DNA of 53,044 nucleotides from Spirochaetes bacterium ADurb.Bin133 (GTDB taxonomy: Bacteria; Spirochaetota; GWE2-31-10; MWDO01), in assembly GCA_002070605.1 (NCBI GenBank), contig MWDO01000017.1, forward strand, positions 1 to 53,044. Reading direction: 5' to 3'. Below the pieces are notes generated by a model. It had not been told where the DNA came from, did not search any database, and saw only the letters and a program-made list of their open reading frames with translations. Positions 26,645 to 34,893 of the stretch are shown here, piece after piece. The stretch's first letter is position 1. Every line of letters begins with the position of its first letter. A program made the position numbers and the translations under genes.

Positions 26645-26890
26645 TTATACTCTTCTAATCTTCGTAATTTTAGAGTAGACGTCCTCTTGAAGCATAATTT
26701 CCATTCCAAATTTCTCGTTGTTTCGAGGACAGACTACGTTGATTTTTACTTTTCTGAATTCCGGAACTCTAACGTCTTTATTAATGTCGTTTGGAATGTG
26801 GTCGCGGTAAACGTCTACAGTTAGGAGATGTTTACGACCGCATATCGGGCATTTATTGATTTTAAAATCTTCCAATCCGTTTTGTATCAT
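26645..26890 (-). CDS. Small zinc-ribbon-like protein
   Basis: 81 residues. KCPICGRKH near residue 13 is a zinc-knuckle half-site, and VVCPRNNEKF near 52 supplies at least one more Cys, so a partial or non-standard zinc ribbon is likely. The remainder is charged (DVYRDHIPNDINKDVRVPEF). GGAGGGGA lies at ideal distance before the ATG, the strongest ribosome-binding site in this part of the window. It follows leuS by 19 bp on the same strand and is probably co-transcribed with it. Function unknown. Confidence 0.65.
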   Translation of the reverse strand: MIQNGLEDFKINKCPICGRKHLLTVDVYRDHIPNDINKDVRVPEFRKVKINVVCPRNNEKFGMEIMLQEDVYSKITKIRRV

Positions 26891-26909
26891 AATTATTCCC
26901 CTCCAAAAT

Positions 26910-29327
26910 TTATTTTACCACTATATTAACGAGCTTATCCGGCACCGCTATTTTATTAATTATCTCTTTACCGGCGGTAAACTCTTTTACTCTGTCATTT
27001 TCTAGGGCAATATCGATTAATTGCTCTTTCGACAGACCTTTTTGAACTTCGCATTTTGCTCTCAATTTACCGTTAACTTGAAAAACAACCGTAATCGCAT
27101 CGTCTATTGTTTTGGTTATATCGTAGGAAGGCCATTGAGAGTTTAGAATTGAGGGTTTTTCGCCTAACATAGACCACATCTCTTCCGTAACAAAAGGGGC
27201 GAATGGGTGTAGAATTTGGACAAAGTTTTTAATAAGAGTTTTATTTAATTTTTCCTCTTTAGATAGCGAATTTAATAATATCATCATTTGACTGATAGCG
27301 GTATTAAATTCAAGCGCTTCAAGTTTTTCCGTAACGATCTTGATAGTTTTATGAAGTATTTTGTCGATCTCTATCGGGGTTTGAACGTCGTTGCTTATCG
27401 GTTTCTCAAGAAGGCGGTAAACTCTCTCGAGAAATCTTCTAATGCCGTATATGCTTTGAGTATTCCAAGGTTTATCGACGTTTAGAGGACCTATAAACAT
27501 AAGATACATTCTCAACGTATCGGCGCCGTGTTCCGCGATGACGTCGTCGGGATTTATTACGTTTCCTCTGGATTTTGACATTTTTTCGCCGTTTTCGCCG
27601 AGAATCATACCTTGATTTCTAAGCGCATGAAACGGCTCTTTCGTATGAACGACGCCTATATCGTATAAAAACTTATGCCAAAATCTGGCGTATAAAAGAT
27701 GCAATACCGCATGTTCGGCTCCGCCAATATATAAATTTACCGGCTCCCAATATTTTATCGATTCTTGCGACGCTAAAGCTTCATCGTTTTTTGGATCCAT
27801 AAATCTAAGATAATACCAGCAACTTCCAGCCCATTGAGGCATTGTGTTTGTTTCTCTCTTTGCCTTACCTCCGCATTTTGGACAAGTTGCGTTGACCCAA
27901 GAGTCGATTCCGACTAACGGAGACTCTCCGTCGCCCGTCGGTTTATAAGACTCAACTTCGGGAAGTTTAAGAGGAAGTTCTGATTCGGGTAAGGGAACAA
28001 TTCCGCACTTATCGCAATGAACTATCGGGAAAGGTTCGCCCCAGTATCTTTGTCTGGAAAATACCCAATCTCGAAGTTTATAATTGATCGCTTTTTTGCC
28101 GACCCCTTTTTTTTCTAGCCATTCTGTTATTTTATTTTTAAAAACAATTGTCGTAAGTCCGTCAAATTCTCCGGAATTTACGGCGATTCCCTCCTCAGTT
28201 TCAGCTTCGGATAGTTCGTATTTTTCTCCGGTTTTACTAACGACTTGAACGATAGGAAGATCAAATTTCTTAGCAAATTCGAAGTCCCTCGTATCATGAG
28301 CCGGCACCGCCATTATAGCTCCGGTTCCATAGTCTATAAGAACGTAGTCGGATATCCAGATAGGTATTTTTTTATTATTTACGGGATTAATTGCATATCG
28401 TCCTGTGAAAACCCCGGTTTTTTCTTTGTTTAGGTCTGTCCGCTGTAAATCCGATTTTTTCGACGCTTCATTAATGTAATCTTCTATTTGGGTTTTATAT
28501 TCCGGCGCGACAATTGTTTTCAAAACAGGATGTTCCGGAGATAAAACCATATACGTTGCGCCGAATAGCGTATCCGGACGCGTTGTGTATATTTTAAGTT
28601 TTTCTTTAAATCCGTCGATTTGAAAATCGACTTCGGCGCCTTCGCTTTTACCGATCCAATTTTTTTGCATCAATTTTATAGAGTCGTTCCAGTCAAGTTC
28701 GTCAAGATCTTCTAGTAACCTGTCGGCGTATGCGGTAATTTTTAACATCCATTGCCTTATTCTTCTCCTAACAATTGTCGTATCGCACCTGTCGCACTTA
28801 CCGTCTTTGACCTCTTCGTTTGCTAAACCGGTAAGACAGCTCGGACACCAATTAATTGGAACGTTATCTTCGTACGCAAGACCTTTTTTAAAAAGTTGCA
28901 AGAATATCCATTGAGTCCATTTGTAATAATCCGGATCGCACGTTGCTATTTCTCTATCCCAATCGTAACAGAAACCGAAAGATTTGATTTGCTCTCTGAA
29001 TTTATCAATATTTTTATACGTGGTCGCCGCGGGATGAGTTCCTGTTTGTATAGCGTAATTTTCAGCCGGAAGCCCAAATGCGTCAAACCCCATAGGGTGA
29101 AGAACATTATAACCGTTCATTTTCTTAAATCTGGAAAATATATCCGTTGCGGTATAGCCTTCGGGATGACCAACGTGCAAGCCTGAACCGGAAGGGTAAG
29201 GAAACATATCCAAAACGTAGTATCTTTTTTCTTTAGAAAAAGAATCGTCCTCGGTAACTTTAAAGGTTTTATGTCTATCCCAGTATTCTCGCCATTTTTT
29301 TTCTATGTTAGTAAAGTCGTATTCCAT
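26910..29327 (-). CDS. leuS: Leucyl-tRNA synthetase
   Basis: About 805 residues from the ATG complementary to 29325-29327, preceded by GGAG; an in-frame start at 29366 would add 13 untypical residues. Class Ia signatures are [17 protein letters not shown] (HIGH motif, about residues 35-51) and KMSKSRGNV (KMSKS motif). The CP1 editing domain contains [20 protein letters not shown] and [19 protein letters not shown], and zinc-knuckle cysteines occur in CPSC and CDRC, and CPKCGG. It is complete, with the anticodon-binding and C-terminal domains. Two ACAATTGT palindromes with one-sided CG and one other lie inside the gene. Confidence 0.97.
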   Translation of the reverse strand: MEYDFTNIEKKWREYWDRHKTFKVTEDDSFSKEKRYYVLDMFPYPSGSGLHVGHPEGYTATDIFSRFKKMNGYNVLHPMGFDAFGLPAENYAIQTGTHPAATTYKNIDKFREQIKSFGFCYDWDREIATCDPDYYKWTQWIFLQLFKKGLAYEDNVPINWCPSCLTGLANEEVKDGKCDRCDTTIVRRRIRQWMLKITAYADRLLEDLDELDWNDSIKLMQKNWIGKSEGAEVDFQIDGFKEKLKIYTTRPDTLFGATYMVLSPEHPVLKTIVAPEYKTQIEDYINEASKKSDLQRTDLNKEKTGVFTGRYAINPVNNKKIPIWISDYVLIDYGTGAIMAVPAHDTRDFEFAKKFDLPIVQVVSKTGEKYELSEAETEEGIAVNSGEFDGLTTIVFKNKITEWLEKKGVGKKAINYKLRDWVFSRQRYWGEPFPIVHCDKCGIVPLPESELPLKLPEVESYKPTGDGESPLVGIDSWVNATCPKCGGKAKRETNTMPQWAGSCWYYLRFMDPKNDEALASQESIKYWEPVNLYIGGAEHAVLHLLYARFWHKFLYDIGVVHTKEPFHALRNQGMILGENGEKMSKSRGNVINPDDVIAEHGADTLRMYLMFIGPLNVDKPWNTQSIYGIRRFLERVYRLLEKPISNDVQTPIEIDKILHKTIKIVTEKLEALEFNTAISQMMILLNSLSKEEKLNKTLIKNFVQILHPFAPFVTEEMWSMLGEKPSILNSQWPSYDITKTIDDAITVVFQVNGKLRAKCEVQKGLSKEQLIDIALENDRVKEFTAGKEIINKIAVPDKLVNIVVK

Positions 29328-29519
29328 AAAAATAACTCCGATATGTTTTATATAGTTTAAGTCCAATTAATATTAAATATCTAATTATTTAACTAAAGTC
29401 AATATTTTAAAGACAAAGAATTTAACTGCTAAACAATTGTCGCGCAGAAAAAAAATATTTCTTAACAAATAACAAAAACGTCCGAAATTTAAATTAGATA
29501 TTAAAACCGAAAATTGGGT

Positions 29520-29861
29520 ATGATTATGCAAAAAACAATTTTAATAGTCGACGACGATCCGGGATTTGTTGCCGATATGTTGAATGGAATAATTGATAAA
29601 AATTATTCTATATCCGTAGCGGATTCGTTAAATAGGGCTATAAATATGATACAATGCGACGCTTACGATTATATTATTGCAAACGTTAAAATTCCGGGGG
29701 GAAACAGCATAGTTTTAAAGGATAAATTAAGAGGAGATACTAAATTACTGTTTATGTCGAATTTAGAATCCGATTCAGAATTTATAAAAAAATCCGGCGA
29801 TAAATTTTATTATAAATTAGATATGCCGAATTTAATGGATTTAGCTCTAGAAAATGCGTAA
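29520..29861 (+). CDS. Stand-alone receiver domain lacking the phospho-acceptor Asp
   Basis: About 113 residues (start at 29520 or 29526; neither has a strong ribosome-binding site). KTILIVDDDPGF supplies the acidic metal pocket of CheY-like receivers, and YYKLDMP near the end supplies the conserved Lys. At the position where V-I-x-D-x-K-I-P-G is expected, the sequence is YIIANVKIPGG, so the phospho-acceptor is Asn. The protein is therefore probably a pseudo-receiver that signals without aspartyl phosphorylation. It overlaps the next gene by 8 bp, implying a joint function with that exported protein. Confidence 0.78.
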   Translation: MIMQKTILIVDDDPGFVADMLNGIIDKNYSISVADSLNRAINMIQCDAYDYIIANVKIPGGNSIVLKDKLRGDTKLLFMSNLESDSEFIKKSGDKFYYKLDMPNLMDLALENA

Positions 29862-30378
29862 AAATTTATTTTTAATTTTATTTTTATTAGTTATCGCGGG
29901 CTTTATAGGTCCTAAAGAGTTAAGTTTGGGTTTTAAAGATTTCAAGTTAAATCAGACGCAGAGCGAAGTAAAGGAACTTATCAAAAAAAGCTTTGATTTT
30001 GCAAATCGAAGGGACGAAGCTATTTCTATACGATTGGAGCCGGATACGGACATAATTACCGCGGAGGGGCTTGGTTTTATCAAAATCGGATATTTTCATT
30101 TTAATAAGGATAAATTATTTCAGATATTTCTTAAACTTGACGAAAAAAGATTGGGATATTACTTGATTTTAAAAAGATTTACTGAGAAATTCGGTAATCC
30201 TACTTCTTTAGAACCCAAAAGCGCTTTTTGGGAGAACGAAGAGGTAAAAATTATTATTGAAAAACCATGCTCATTAAAGTATATATATAAACCTATATGG
30301 AATGAAATTACCGCCGCCGATCAGACTACCGATAGCGTCTTTTTTAATATTAGAGAGAAATTTATCGACGATTTATAA
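29854..30378 (+). CDS. Exported protein of unknown function
   Basis: 174 residues with a signal peptide (MRKNLFLILFLLVIAGFIG). The mature domain contains LGFKDFKLNQTQSEVKELI near residue 25, IKIGYFHFNKDKLFQIFLKL near 90, and LKRFTEKFGNPTSLEPKSAFWENEEVK-type sequence near 125. The pattern of a short motif before an amphipathic helix, then strands and K-F-G-x-P, resembles small envelope proteins annotated as conserved hypotheticals in spirochaetes. No catalytic residues are evident. It is translationally coupled to the degenerate receiver upstream. Confidence 0.65.
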   Translation: MRKNLFLILFLLVIAGFIGPKELSLGFKDFKLNQTQSEVKELIKKSFDFANRRDEAISIRLEPDTDIITAEGLGFIKIGYFHFNKDKLFQIFLKLDEKRLGYYLILKRFTEKFGNPTSLEPKSAFWENEEVKIIIEKPCSLKYIYKPIWNEITAADQTTDSVFFNIREKFIDDL

Positions 30379-30559
30379 TAAATCTTTTATATATTCTAAA
30401 TAATATTTTAAAAATTGACGTAATAAGAAAATAAAATTTAAAAAAAATGAAATTCCGGTTGAAATAATTATTTTTTTATGGTTATTATAGCAAATATATA
30501 AAAAATATGCTATAAATTGTATGTTTATATAGAGTTTAAAGGTAAAAACAAGTTTATCT

Positions 30560-30588
30560 TTGACAAAAAGGACTTTATTTGTTATATT
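30560..30588 (+). promoter_or_regulatory. Promoter of the yicC-remA-gmk-rpoZ operon
   Basis: TTGACA (30560-30565), a 17-bp spacer, then TATATT (30583-30588), in a 276-bp spacer that otherwise shows only AT-rich sequence. Confidence 0.7.
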
Positions 30589-30654
30589 GTCGTCTCTTGT
30601 AAATTGATATTTTTACTATTGGCTTTACAAAAGTATTTATTATAACGAGTTTAT

Positions 30655-31521
30655 ATGCTTGGAATGACGGGGTATTCTTTTAAGGAAAATTATCTATCCG
30701 AAGTTTATTTTTCTACGGAGGTAAAAAGCGTAAACCACAGGTTTTTGGATATAAATGTGGCTATGCCGTATTTTTTAAATTCCTTGGAGTTAAAAGTTCG
30801 AGATTATATAAAAAAAAGATTATGCAGAGGTAAAGTAGAAGTTTCTATACATATTAAAGTAAAAGAGGGCGGTTGCGCGGTAAACGTAGATCTAAACGCG
30901 GCAAAGCAGTATTACGATGCGCTGACTTCCGTTATATCGACGCTTAATATCAAAGACGAAGTGAAATTGTTTCATCTTACTAAGTTTGACGATATTTTTA
31001 TCGTAGATAAAAAGAGGGACTATAGCGAATATTGGGACGATATTGAGCGCTCTTTAGATTATAATATAGCGCAAATTCTCGAGATGAAGAGGGCGGAGGG
31101 GGATCGGACTAAAAAAGACCTGTTTAATATCATTGACTCAATAAGGGACGATATTAAAACAATTAAAGAGAAAACTCCTGAATTGGAGAAATATTTGTAC
31201 GATACCATTAAGAATAAAATTCAAGAGATGTTAGGAGATAAAGTCGACGAAGTAAGGATCTTAAACGAAGTTGGGGCGTTAGTAAGCAGAAGTTGTATTA
31301 ATGAAGAGATAGAGCGTCTTCAAATTCATATAGACCAGTTTATATCGATTTCTAACGAAGATTTTGAAGTCGGAAAGCGTCTCGATTTTATTTGTCAAGA
31401 GATGCACAGGGAGATAAACACTATTGGTAGTAAAATATTTGACGCGGTTTTAACTGGAAATGTTATTTCCATTAAAAATAGTATAGAGAAAATCAGAGAA
31501 CAAATAAGAAATATTGAATGA
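30655..31521 (+). CDS. yicC: YicC family protein (putative endoribonuclease)
   Basis: A 288-residue YicC/YloC family protein. The N-terminal domain opens with MTGYSFKE and KSVNHRFLDINVAMP, the family signature, and the C-terminal DUF1732 region contains EIERLQIHIDQF, VGKRLDFICQEMHREINTIGSK and VISIKNSIEKIREQIRNIE, the standard ending. E. coli YicC is an endoribonuclease that affects sRNA turnover, which is family knowledge. It heads a cluster with remA-like, gmk and rpoZ, a conserved order in many bacteria. Length is typical (~290). Confidence 0.93.
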   Translation: MLGMTGYSFKENYLSEVYFSTEVKSVNHRFLDINVAMPYFLNSLELKVRDYIKKRLCRGKVEVSIHIKVKEGGCAVNVDLNAAKQYYDALTSVISTLNIKDEVKLFHLTKFDDIFIVDKKRDYSEYWDDIERSLDYNIAQILEMKRAEGDRTKKDLFNIIDSIRDDIKTIKEKTPELEKYLYDTIKNKIQEMLGDKVDEVRILNEVGALVSRSCINEEIERLQIHIDQFISISNEDFEVGKRLDFICQEMHREINTIGSKIFDAVLTGNVISIKNSIEKIREQIRNIE

Positions 31522-31534
31522 TGGAGGTATTTTT

Positions 31535-31789
31535 ATGGCAGGCGTAAAATTGATTAACATTGGCTATGGCAACGTGGTTCAAGCTAACAGGATTATTAGT
31601 ATAATTAATCCCGATTCCGCTTCTTCTAAAAGATTAAGAAACGAGGCGAAGCAAAACCAAATGCTAATCGACGCTACTCAAGGAAGAAAAACCAGAGGGA
31701 TTATAGTAACGGACTCTAATCATGTGGTTTTAACGGCTATGCAACCTGAGACTTTAAGTCAGAGACTCTCTTTTTCTGATAAGGAGTAA
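31535..31789 (+). CDS. RemA/DUF370 family DNA-binding protein
   Basis: 84 residues from the ATG at 31535, preceded by GGAGG; an in-frame start at 31514 overlaps yicC and adds seven untypical residues. KLINIGYGNVV, IISIINPDSA, GRKTRGIIVTDSNHVVLTAMQPETL match the RemA/DUF370 family. In Bacillus, RemA is an oligomeric DNA-binding regulator of matrix and osmoprotection genes. In other phyla it is usually found, as here, between yicC and gmk, and its role is less clear. Confidence 0.9.
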   Translation: MAGVKLINIGYGNVVQANRIISIINPDSASSKRLRNEAKQNQMLIDATQGRKTRGIIVTDSNHVVLTAMQPETLSQRLSFSDKE

Positions 31790-31798
31790 CTTTTTTTG

Positions 31799-32365
31799 AT
31801 GGCAAAAAAGGGGAGAATAATTGTTATTTCCGGTCCTTCGGGCGTAGGAAAGAGCAGTCTTCTAAAAAGATTACTGGAAAAACATTTCGGTAAATTGAAA
31901 TTTTCCGTCTCATTTACTTCAAGGGTAAAAAGGAAGGGAGAAGAAGACGGCGTTGATTATTTTTTTATAACTCACGAAGAATTTCAAAAAAATATCGACG
32001 ACGGCGTTTTTTTGGAATGGGCAAAAGTTCACGATAACTATTATGGAACTTCGAGAAGATTTATAGAAGAGATTATTAACGACGGCGTTGATTGTATTTT
32101 AGATATCGACGTACAGGGCGCTATGTTTTTAATGAATAAAAACTTAAGCGCTTTGTACATTTTTATCGCTCCTCCGAGTATCGAAGTTTTAAGAGAGAGG
32201 CTTTTTTCTCGCTCGACGGATTCGAAAGAAGCGATATTAAAAAGAGTTAAAAACGCTGAAAAAGAGTTGCTTTTTAAGGATAAATATGAATATATAGTGG
32301 TTAACGACGTTTTTGATAACGCTTTTAACGACTTGGAGAATATAATTTTTAATACGAATAAGTAG
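31799..32365 (+). CDS. gmk: Guanylate kinase
   Basis: About 188 residues; ATG at 31799 or the adjacent in-frame TTG at 31796, with AAGGAG 9-12 bp upstream. The P-loop is SGPSGVGKSSLLKRLL (about residues 11-26). The GMP-binding segment contains FTSRVKRKGEEDGVDYFF and the later LEWAKVHDNYYGT, with LDIDVQGA as the Walker B-like strand. It phosphorylates GMP to GDP. Its place between remA and rpoZ matches the usual gene order. Confidence 0.96.
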   Translation: MAKKGRIIVISGPSGVGKSSLLKRLLEKHFGKLKFSVSFTSRVKRKGEEDGVDYFFITHEEFQKNIDDGVFLEWAKVHDNYYGTSRRFIEEIINDGVDCILDIDVQGAMFLMNKNLSALYIFIAPPSIEVLRERLFSRSTDSKEAILKRVKNAEKELLFKDKYEYIVVNDVFDNAFNDLENIIFNTNK

Positions 32366-32382
32366 TAAATTGGAGGTAAATA

Positions 32383-32577
32383 ATGATTATTCCTTTAGAC
32401 GAATTGATCGGATTTAGAGGCAATAGATACGAGCTCTCCTGCGCGGTTATTAAAAGAGCTATTCAGTTAAACCTTACGGGTCACGAGGATTTGAAGAAAA
32501 ATAAAAACAAGATTGTTCCTACCGCTTTAAATCACGTTTTGTTGGGTAAAGTTAAATATAAGATAGAGGAAGAATAG
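32383..32577 (+). CDS. rpoZ: RNA polymerase omega subunit
   Basis: 64 residues. IPLDELIGFRGNRYELSCAV followed by IKRAIQLN matches the omega pattern in which the N-terminal helix segment carries N-R-Y/F-E-L, followed by A-R/KRA. The C-terminal part ends with LNHVLLGKVKY, like the conserved A-L-x-E-I-x-x-G-K-I of omega. It is short but within the family range. GGAGG precedes the ATG. It lies directly after gmk, the canonical order. Confidence 0.85.
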   Translation: MIIPLDELIGFRGNRYELSCAVIKRAIQLNLTGHEDLKKNKNKIVPTALNHVLLGKVKYKIEEE

Positions 32578-32581
32578 CGCG

Positions 32582-33507
32582 GTGAATCCTATAGCGGTTG
32601 CGATTATGGGACCTACGGGCGTAGGCAAAACCTCCTTGTCGCTGGAACTTGCTCGGAACGACGGCGAGATTATTTCTGCGGATTCGATGCAGGTTTATAA
32701 ATATTTAGACGTTGGGACGGCTAAACCCGACGCTAAGGATAGAGATAAGGTTGTTCATCGCTTGATTGATATTATAACTCCGGACAAAAGATTTTCCGCG
32801 GCAGACTTTAAAAACTTAGCGGAAAGTTTTATATTTGAAATATCCAAAAAAAAAAGATTCCTTTTTTAGTCGGCGGAACCGGTTTGTATTTCAAATCTCT
32901 AATTAACGGTATGGTAGATATACCGCCGATACGTCCGGAAGTAAGAGAGAGCGTCTTACAATTATTCCAAGAAAACGGGCAGGAGTATATTTTTGATATT
33001 CTAAAAAATGTAGACGCCCAATATTCGGAGCGTATACATAAAAACGATAAACAGAGAACGATTAGGGCGCTTGAAGTTTATTATGGAACGGGGAAAAAAT
33101 ATTCCGATTATCTTAGCCTATCTAATAATAAGAATTCAATCAATTATGTTATAATCGTTTTGAATATTGAAAGAAAAATCTTATACGATAGAATTAATCA
33201 AAGAGTTCTAAATATGATTGATAACGGTTTAGTCGAAGAGGTTAAAAAAGTTTTATCGTTGGGATATAAGAAAACAGATCCGGGTATGAAAGGGATTGGC
33301 TACAAAGAAATAATAGAATATTTGGAAGGATCGCGCTCGTTAGACGACGCAATTAGCGAAATATGTAAAAATTCAAGAAGATATGCAAAAAGACAATTGA
33401 CTTGGTTTAGAAGCGTTTCGGAAGCGTTATGGGTTGATAATTTGGATCAATCAAAGGCTGTTCGACAAATAAAAGAGTTGTTGTCCGGCTATTTTAGGGA
33501 GAAATAA
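32582..33507 (+). pseudogene. miaA: tRNA dimethylallyltransferase, frameshifted at an A10 tract
   Basis: The protein is encoded in two frames: 32582 (GTG) to about 32855, and from there to 33507. The first part has the P-loop GPTGVGKTSLSLEL and ISADSMQVYKYLDVGTAKP, the second resumes with IPFLVGGTGLYFKSLINGMV and continues to a normal end with KRQLTWFR. Joining needs one extra A (or two fewer) in the ten-A run at 32846-32855, giving about 308 residues, the normal MiaA length. Both halves are otherwise intact, with no other disruption, so assembly error or transcriptional slippage that restores the frame is as likely as true loss. MiaA makes i6A37 in tRNAs reading UNN codons. Confidence 0.85.
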
Positions 33508-33508
33508 T

Positions 33509-34498
33509 TTGAGAGCGGTAATAATTCTTGATTCTCCTTCCGATAAATTTGAACCGTTGGCGCCAAAAAATAAATCCATTTCGCTTTTACCGACAAATTT
33601 GAAATCAAATTTATTATCAATGATGTTTTCTTCAGTAAATTCGTATTTTTCTAAAGATAAAATTTATGTGGTTTGTCAAAAAGAGGAATATAGCGAAGTA
33701 AAAGATTCTTTAGAAGGAGTTAGCGAAGAAAATATTTTAGTAGAGCCAAAGAGGTTGAGTTTTTCGATATCGTTAATTTTCGCTAATAGGATTATTGGCA
33801 AGCTATTTCCTAAATCTACGGTTTTTTATTTTAGGGCAAATTTTATATTTCCGGTAGAATTTAAAATGAGCAAATGGATCATATCCGTATCGGAAATGAC
33901 AAATAAAGGTTGGATTGTAGAACCTTCGATTTTGCTGGATAAAGGGGTTATTGAAAAAAGGTGTTTTGACGCCGGAAGAATTGTATCAATAAACAAAGGG
34001 GTGGAATATTACGAAGTAAACGAGATTTTAGATGAAAATCAAACAAAAAAGCGTAAAATATTTGGAAAACAGAGTAAGACTATCGGAATATTGTGCGGAA
34101 AAACAGATTTGTTTGAACAATATCTCAGCGCCTCGTATAAATCCAACGTTTTATCTACGATGTTTAAGGACGAAAACGCTAATTGGGAAGAAATTGTCGA
34201 GGCGTATAAAAAGCTGGAAATCGCGGCGGACTATTCGGAGATTGGACTTAGCGTCAAAAATATTTTAACGATTTTTCTTGACATTAAGCCTTATTATTTA
34301 GATAATTGGAACGCTTATTTTGAAAGGTTTTCAGTAGACAATAGGAAGAACGTTATTTTTGGGAACGTAAAGGAGAGTCTCTGTAAAAGGACGATTTGTT
34401 ATAATTACGATCGGGAAGAGATGACTTTGGACTCTGTCGAGAATTTAGTAATAGTTAAAAAAGATGGCAAGGCTGCCATTAAATATATTTATCAGTAA
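33509..34498 (+). CDS. ManC-like nucleotidyltransferase homologue with altered active site
   Basis: 329 residues from a TTG 2 bp after miaA. The arrangement resembles mannose-1-phosphate guanylyltransferases: an opening strand (RAVIILDSPSDKFEPLAPKN), IYVVCQKEEYSEV, NILVEPKRLS, a late LDIKPYYLDNWNAYFE in the place of W-S-D-V-G-S-W, and a final DSVENLVIVKKDGKAAI like the G-V-E-N-L-V-V-V motif. However, the signature G-G-x-G-T-R-L-x-P-L is replaced by DSPSDKFEPLA, and the R-N-T-A-P and L-W-N-S-G motifs are absent. It may be inactive, or bind a different ligand. The assignment is tentative. Confidence 0.55.
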   Translation: MRAVIILDSPSDKFEPLAPKNKSISLLPTNLKSNLLSMMFSSVNSYFSKDKIYVVCQKEEYSEVKDSLEGVSEENILVEPKRLSFSISLIFANRIIGKLFPKSTVFYFRANFIFPVEFKMSKWIISVSEMTNKGWIVEPSILLDKGVIEKRCFDAGRIVSINKGVEYYEVNEILDENQTKKRKIFGKQSKTIGILCGKTDLFEQYLSASYKSNVLSTMFKDENANWEEIVEAYKKLEIAADYSEIGLSVKNILTIFLDIKPYYLDNWNAYFERFSVDNRKNVIFGNVKESLCKRTICYNYDREEMTLDSVENLVIVKKDGKAAIKYIYQ

Positions 34499-34511
34499 TA
34501 AGGATATAAAG

Positions 34512-34607
34512 ATGCCCTCTGTAAAAAAGAAAAGAAGAGCAAAAATTGCTAAGCACAAAAGAAAGAAAAAGCTTAGAAGAAATCGACACAAGAATAAGAA
34601 GAAGTAG
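34512..34607 (+). CDS. AURKAIP1/COX24-domain small basic ribosomal-type protein
   Basis: A 31-residue peptide, MPSVKKKRRAKIAKHKRKK followed by KLRRNRHKNKKK, more than half Lys and Arg. From memory it matches the AURKAIP1/COX24 domain proteins of Bacteroidetes and spirochaetes (M-P-S-x-K-K-x-K...K-H-K-R-K-K-x-L-R-x-N-R-H-K), which are thought to be ribosome-associated. It is preceded by AAGGA and lies 13 bp after the ManC-like gene, so it ends the yicC operon. A 17-bp AT-rich hairpin follows at 34626. Confidence 0.85.
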   Translation: MPSVKKKRRAKIAKHKRKKKLRRNRHKNKKK

Positions 34608-34625
34608 TTTTATTCAGAAGTAAAT

Positions 34626-34663
34626 ATTTATACAGAGAATTCAAACGAATTTTCTGTATAAAT
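34626..34663 (+). terminator. Long AT-rich hairpin after the COX24-like gene
   Basis: ATTTATACAGAGAATTC and GAATTTTCTGTATAAAT pair over 17 positions (one G-U) around loop AAAC. There is no T tract behind it, so it may protect a 3' end or terminate weakly rather than act as a classical terminator. Confidence 0.5.
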
Positions 34664-34782
34664 AATCTAAAAGAGAGCTTTGCCGCGGTTTAATTTCTAC
34701 CCCTCAATATCTCTTCAATAGATTCGCAAGCTTGTTTTTGTTAAAAAATTTGTAAAAAATATTCGCTAAAAGTCTAAAATAT

Positions 34783-34811
34783 TTGACTTTTATGGATATT
34801 TTTATTATAAT
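34783..34811 (+). promoter_or_regulatory. Consensus promoter of a candidate small RNA
   Basis: TTGACT (34783-34788), a 17-bp spacer, then TATAAT (34806-34811). No open reading frame follows; the nearest + strand gene is 1.4 kb away. Confidence 0.8.
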
Positions 34812-34817
34812 ACAGAC

Positions 34818-34893
34818 GATAGGAATCTGATTCTTTCAGATTAGCGGATGAACCGAGTTTATTCCCCTCCCCAAATGGTTCGTCCGTTTTTTA
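34818..34893 (+). ncRNA. Candidate small regulatory RNA with C-rich loop
   Basis: A predicted transcript of about 75 nt. Hairpin 1: AATCTGA (34824-34830) with TCAGATT (34836-34842). Hairpin 2: CGGATGAACC (34845-34854) with GGTTCGTCCG (34877-34886), 10 bp with one G-U, followed by TTTTTT: an intrinsic terminator. Its 22-base loop contains TTCCCCTCCCC, complementary to GGAGG/GGGGA ribosome-binding sites. No protein is encoded. Promoter, structure and terminator support an RNA gene; function is inference. It ends head-on against the parvulin gene's stop. Confidence 0.68.

Noticed and set aside
30379-30559. Spacer before the yicC promoter
   Set aside because: Very AT-rich with no open frame, stable hairpin or repeat that I can support.
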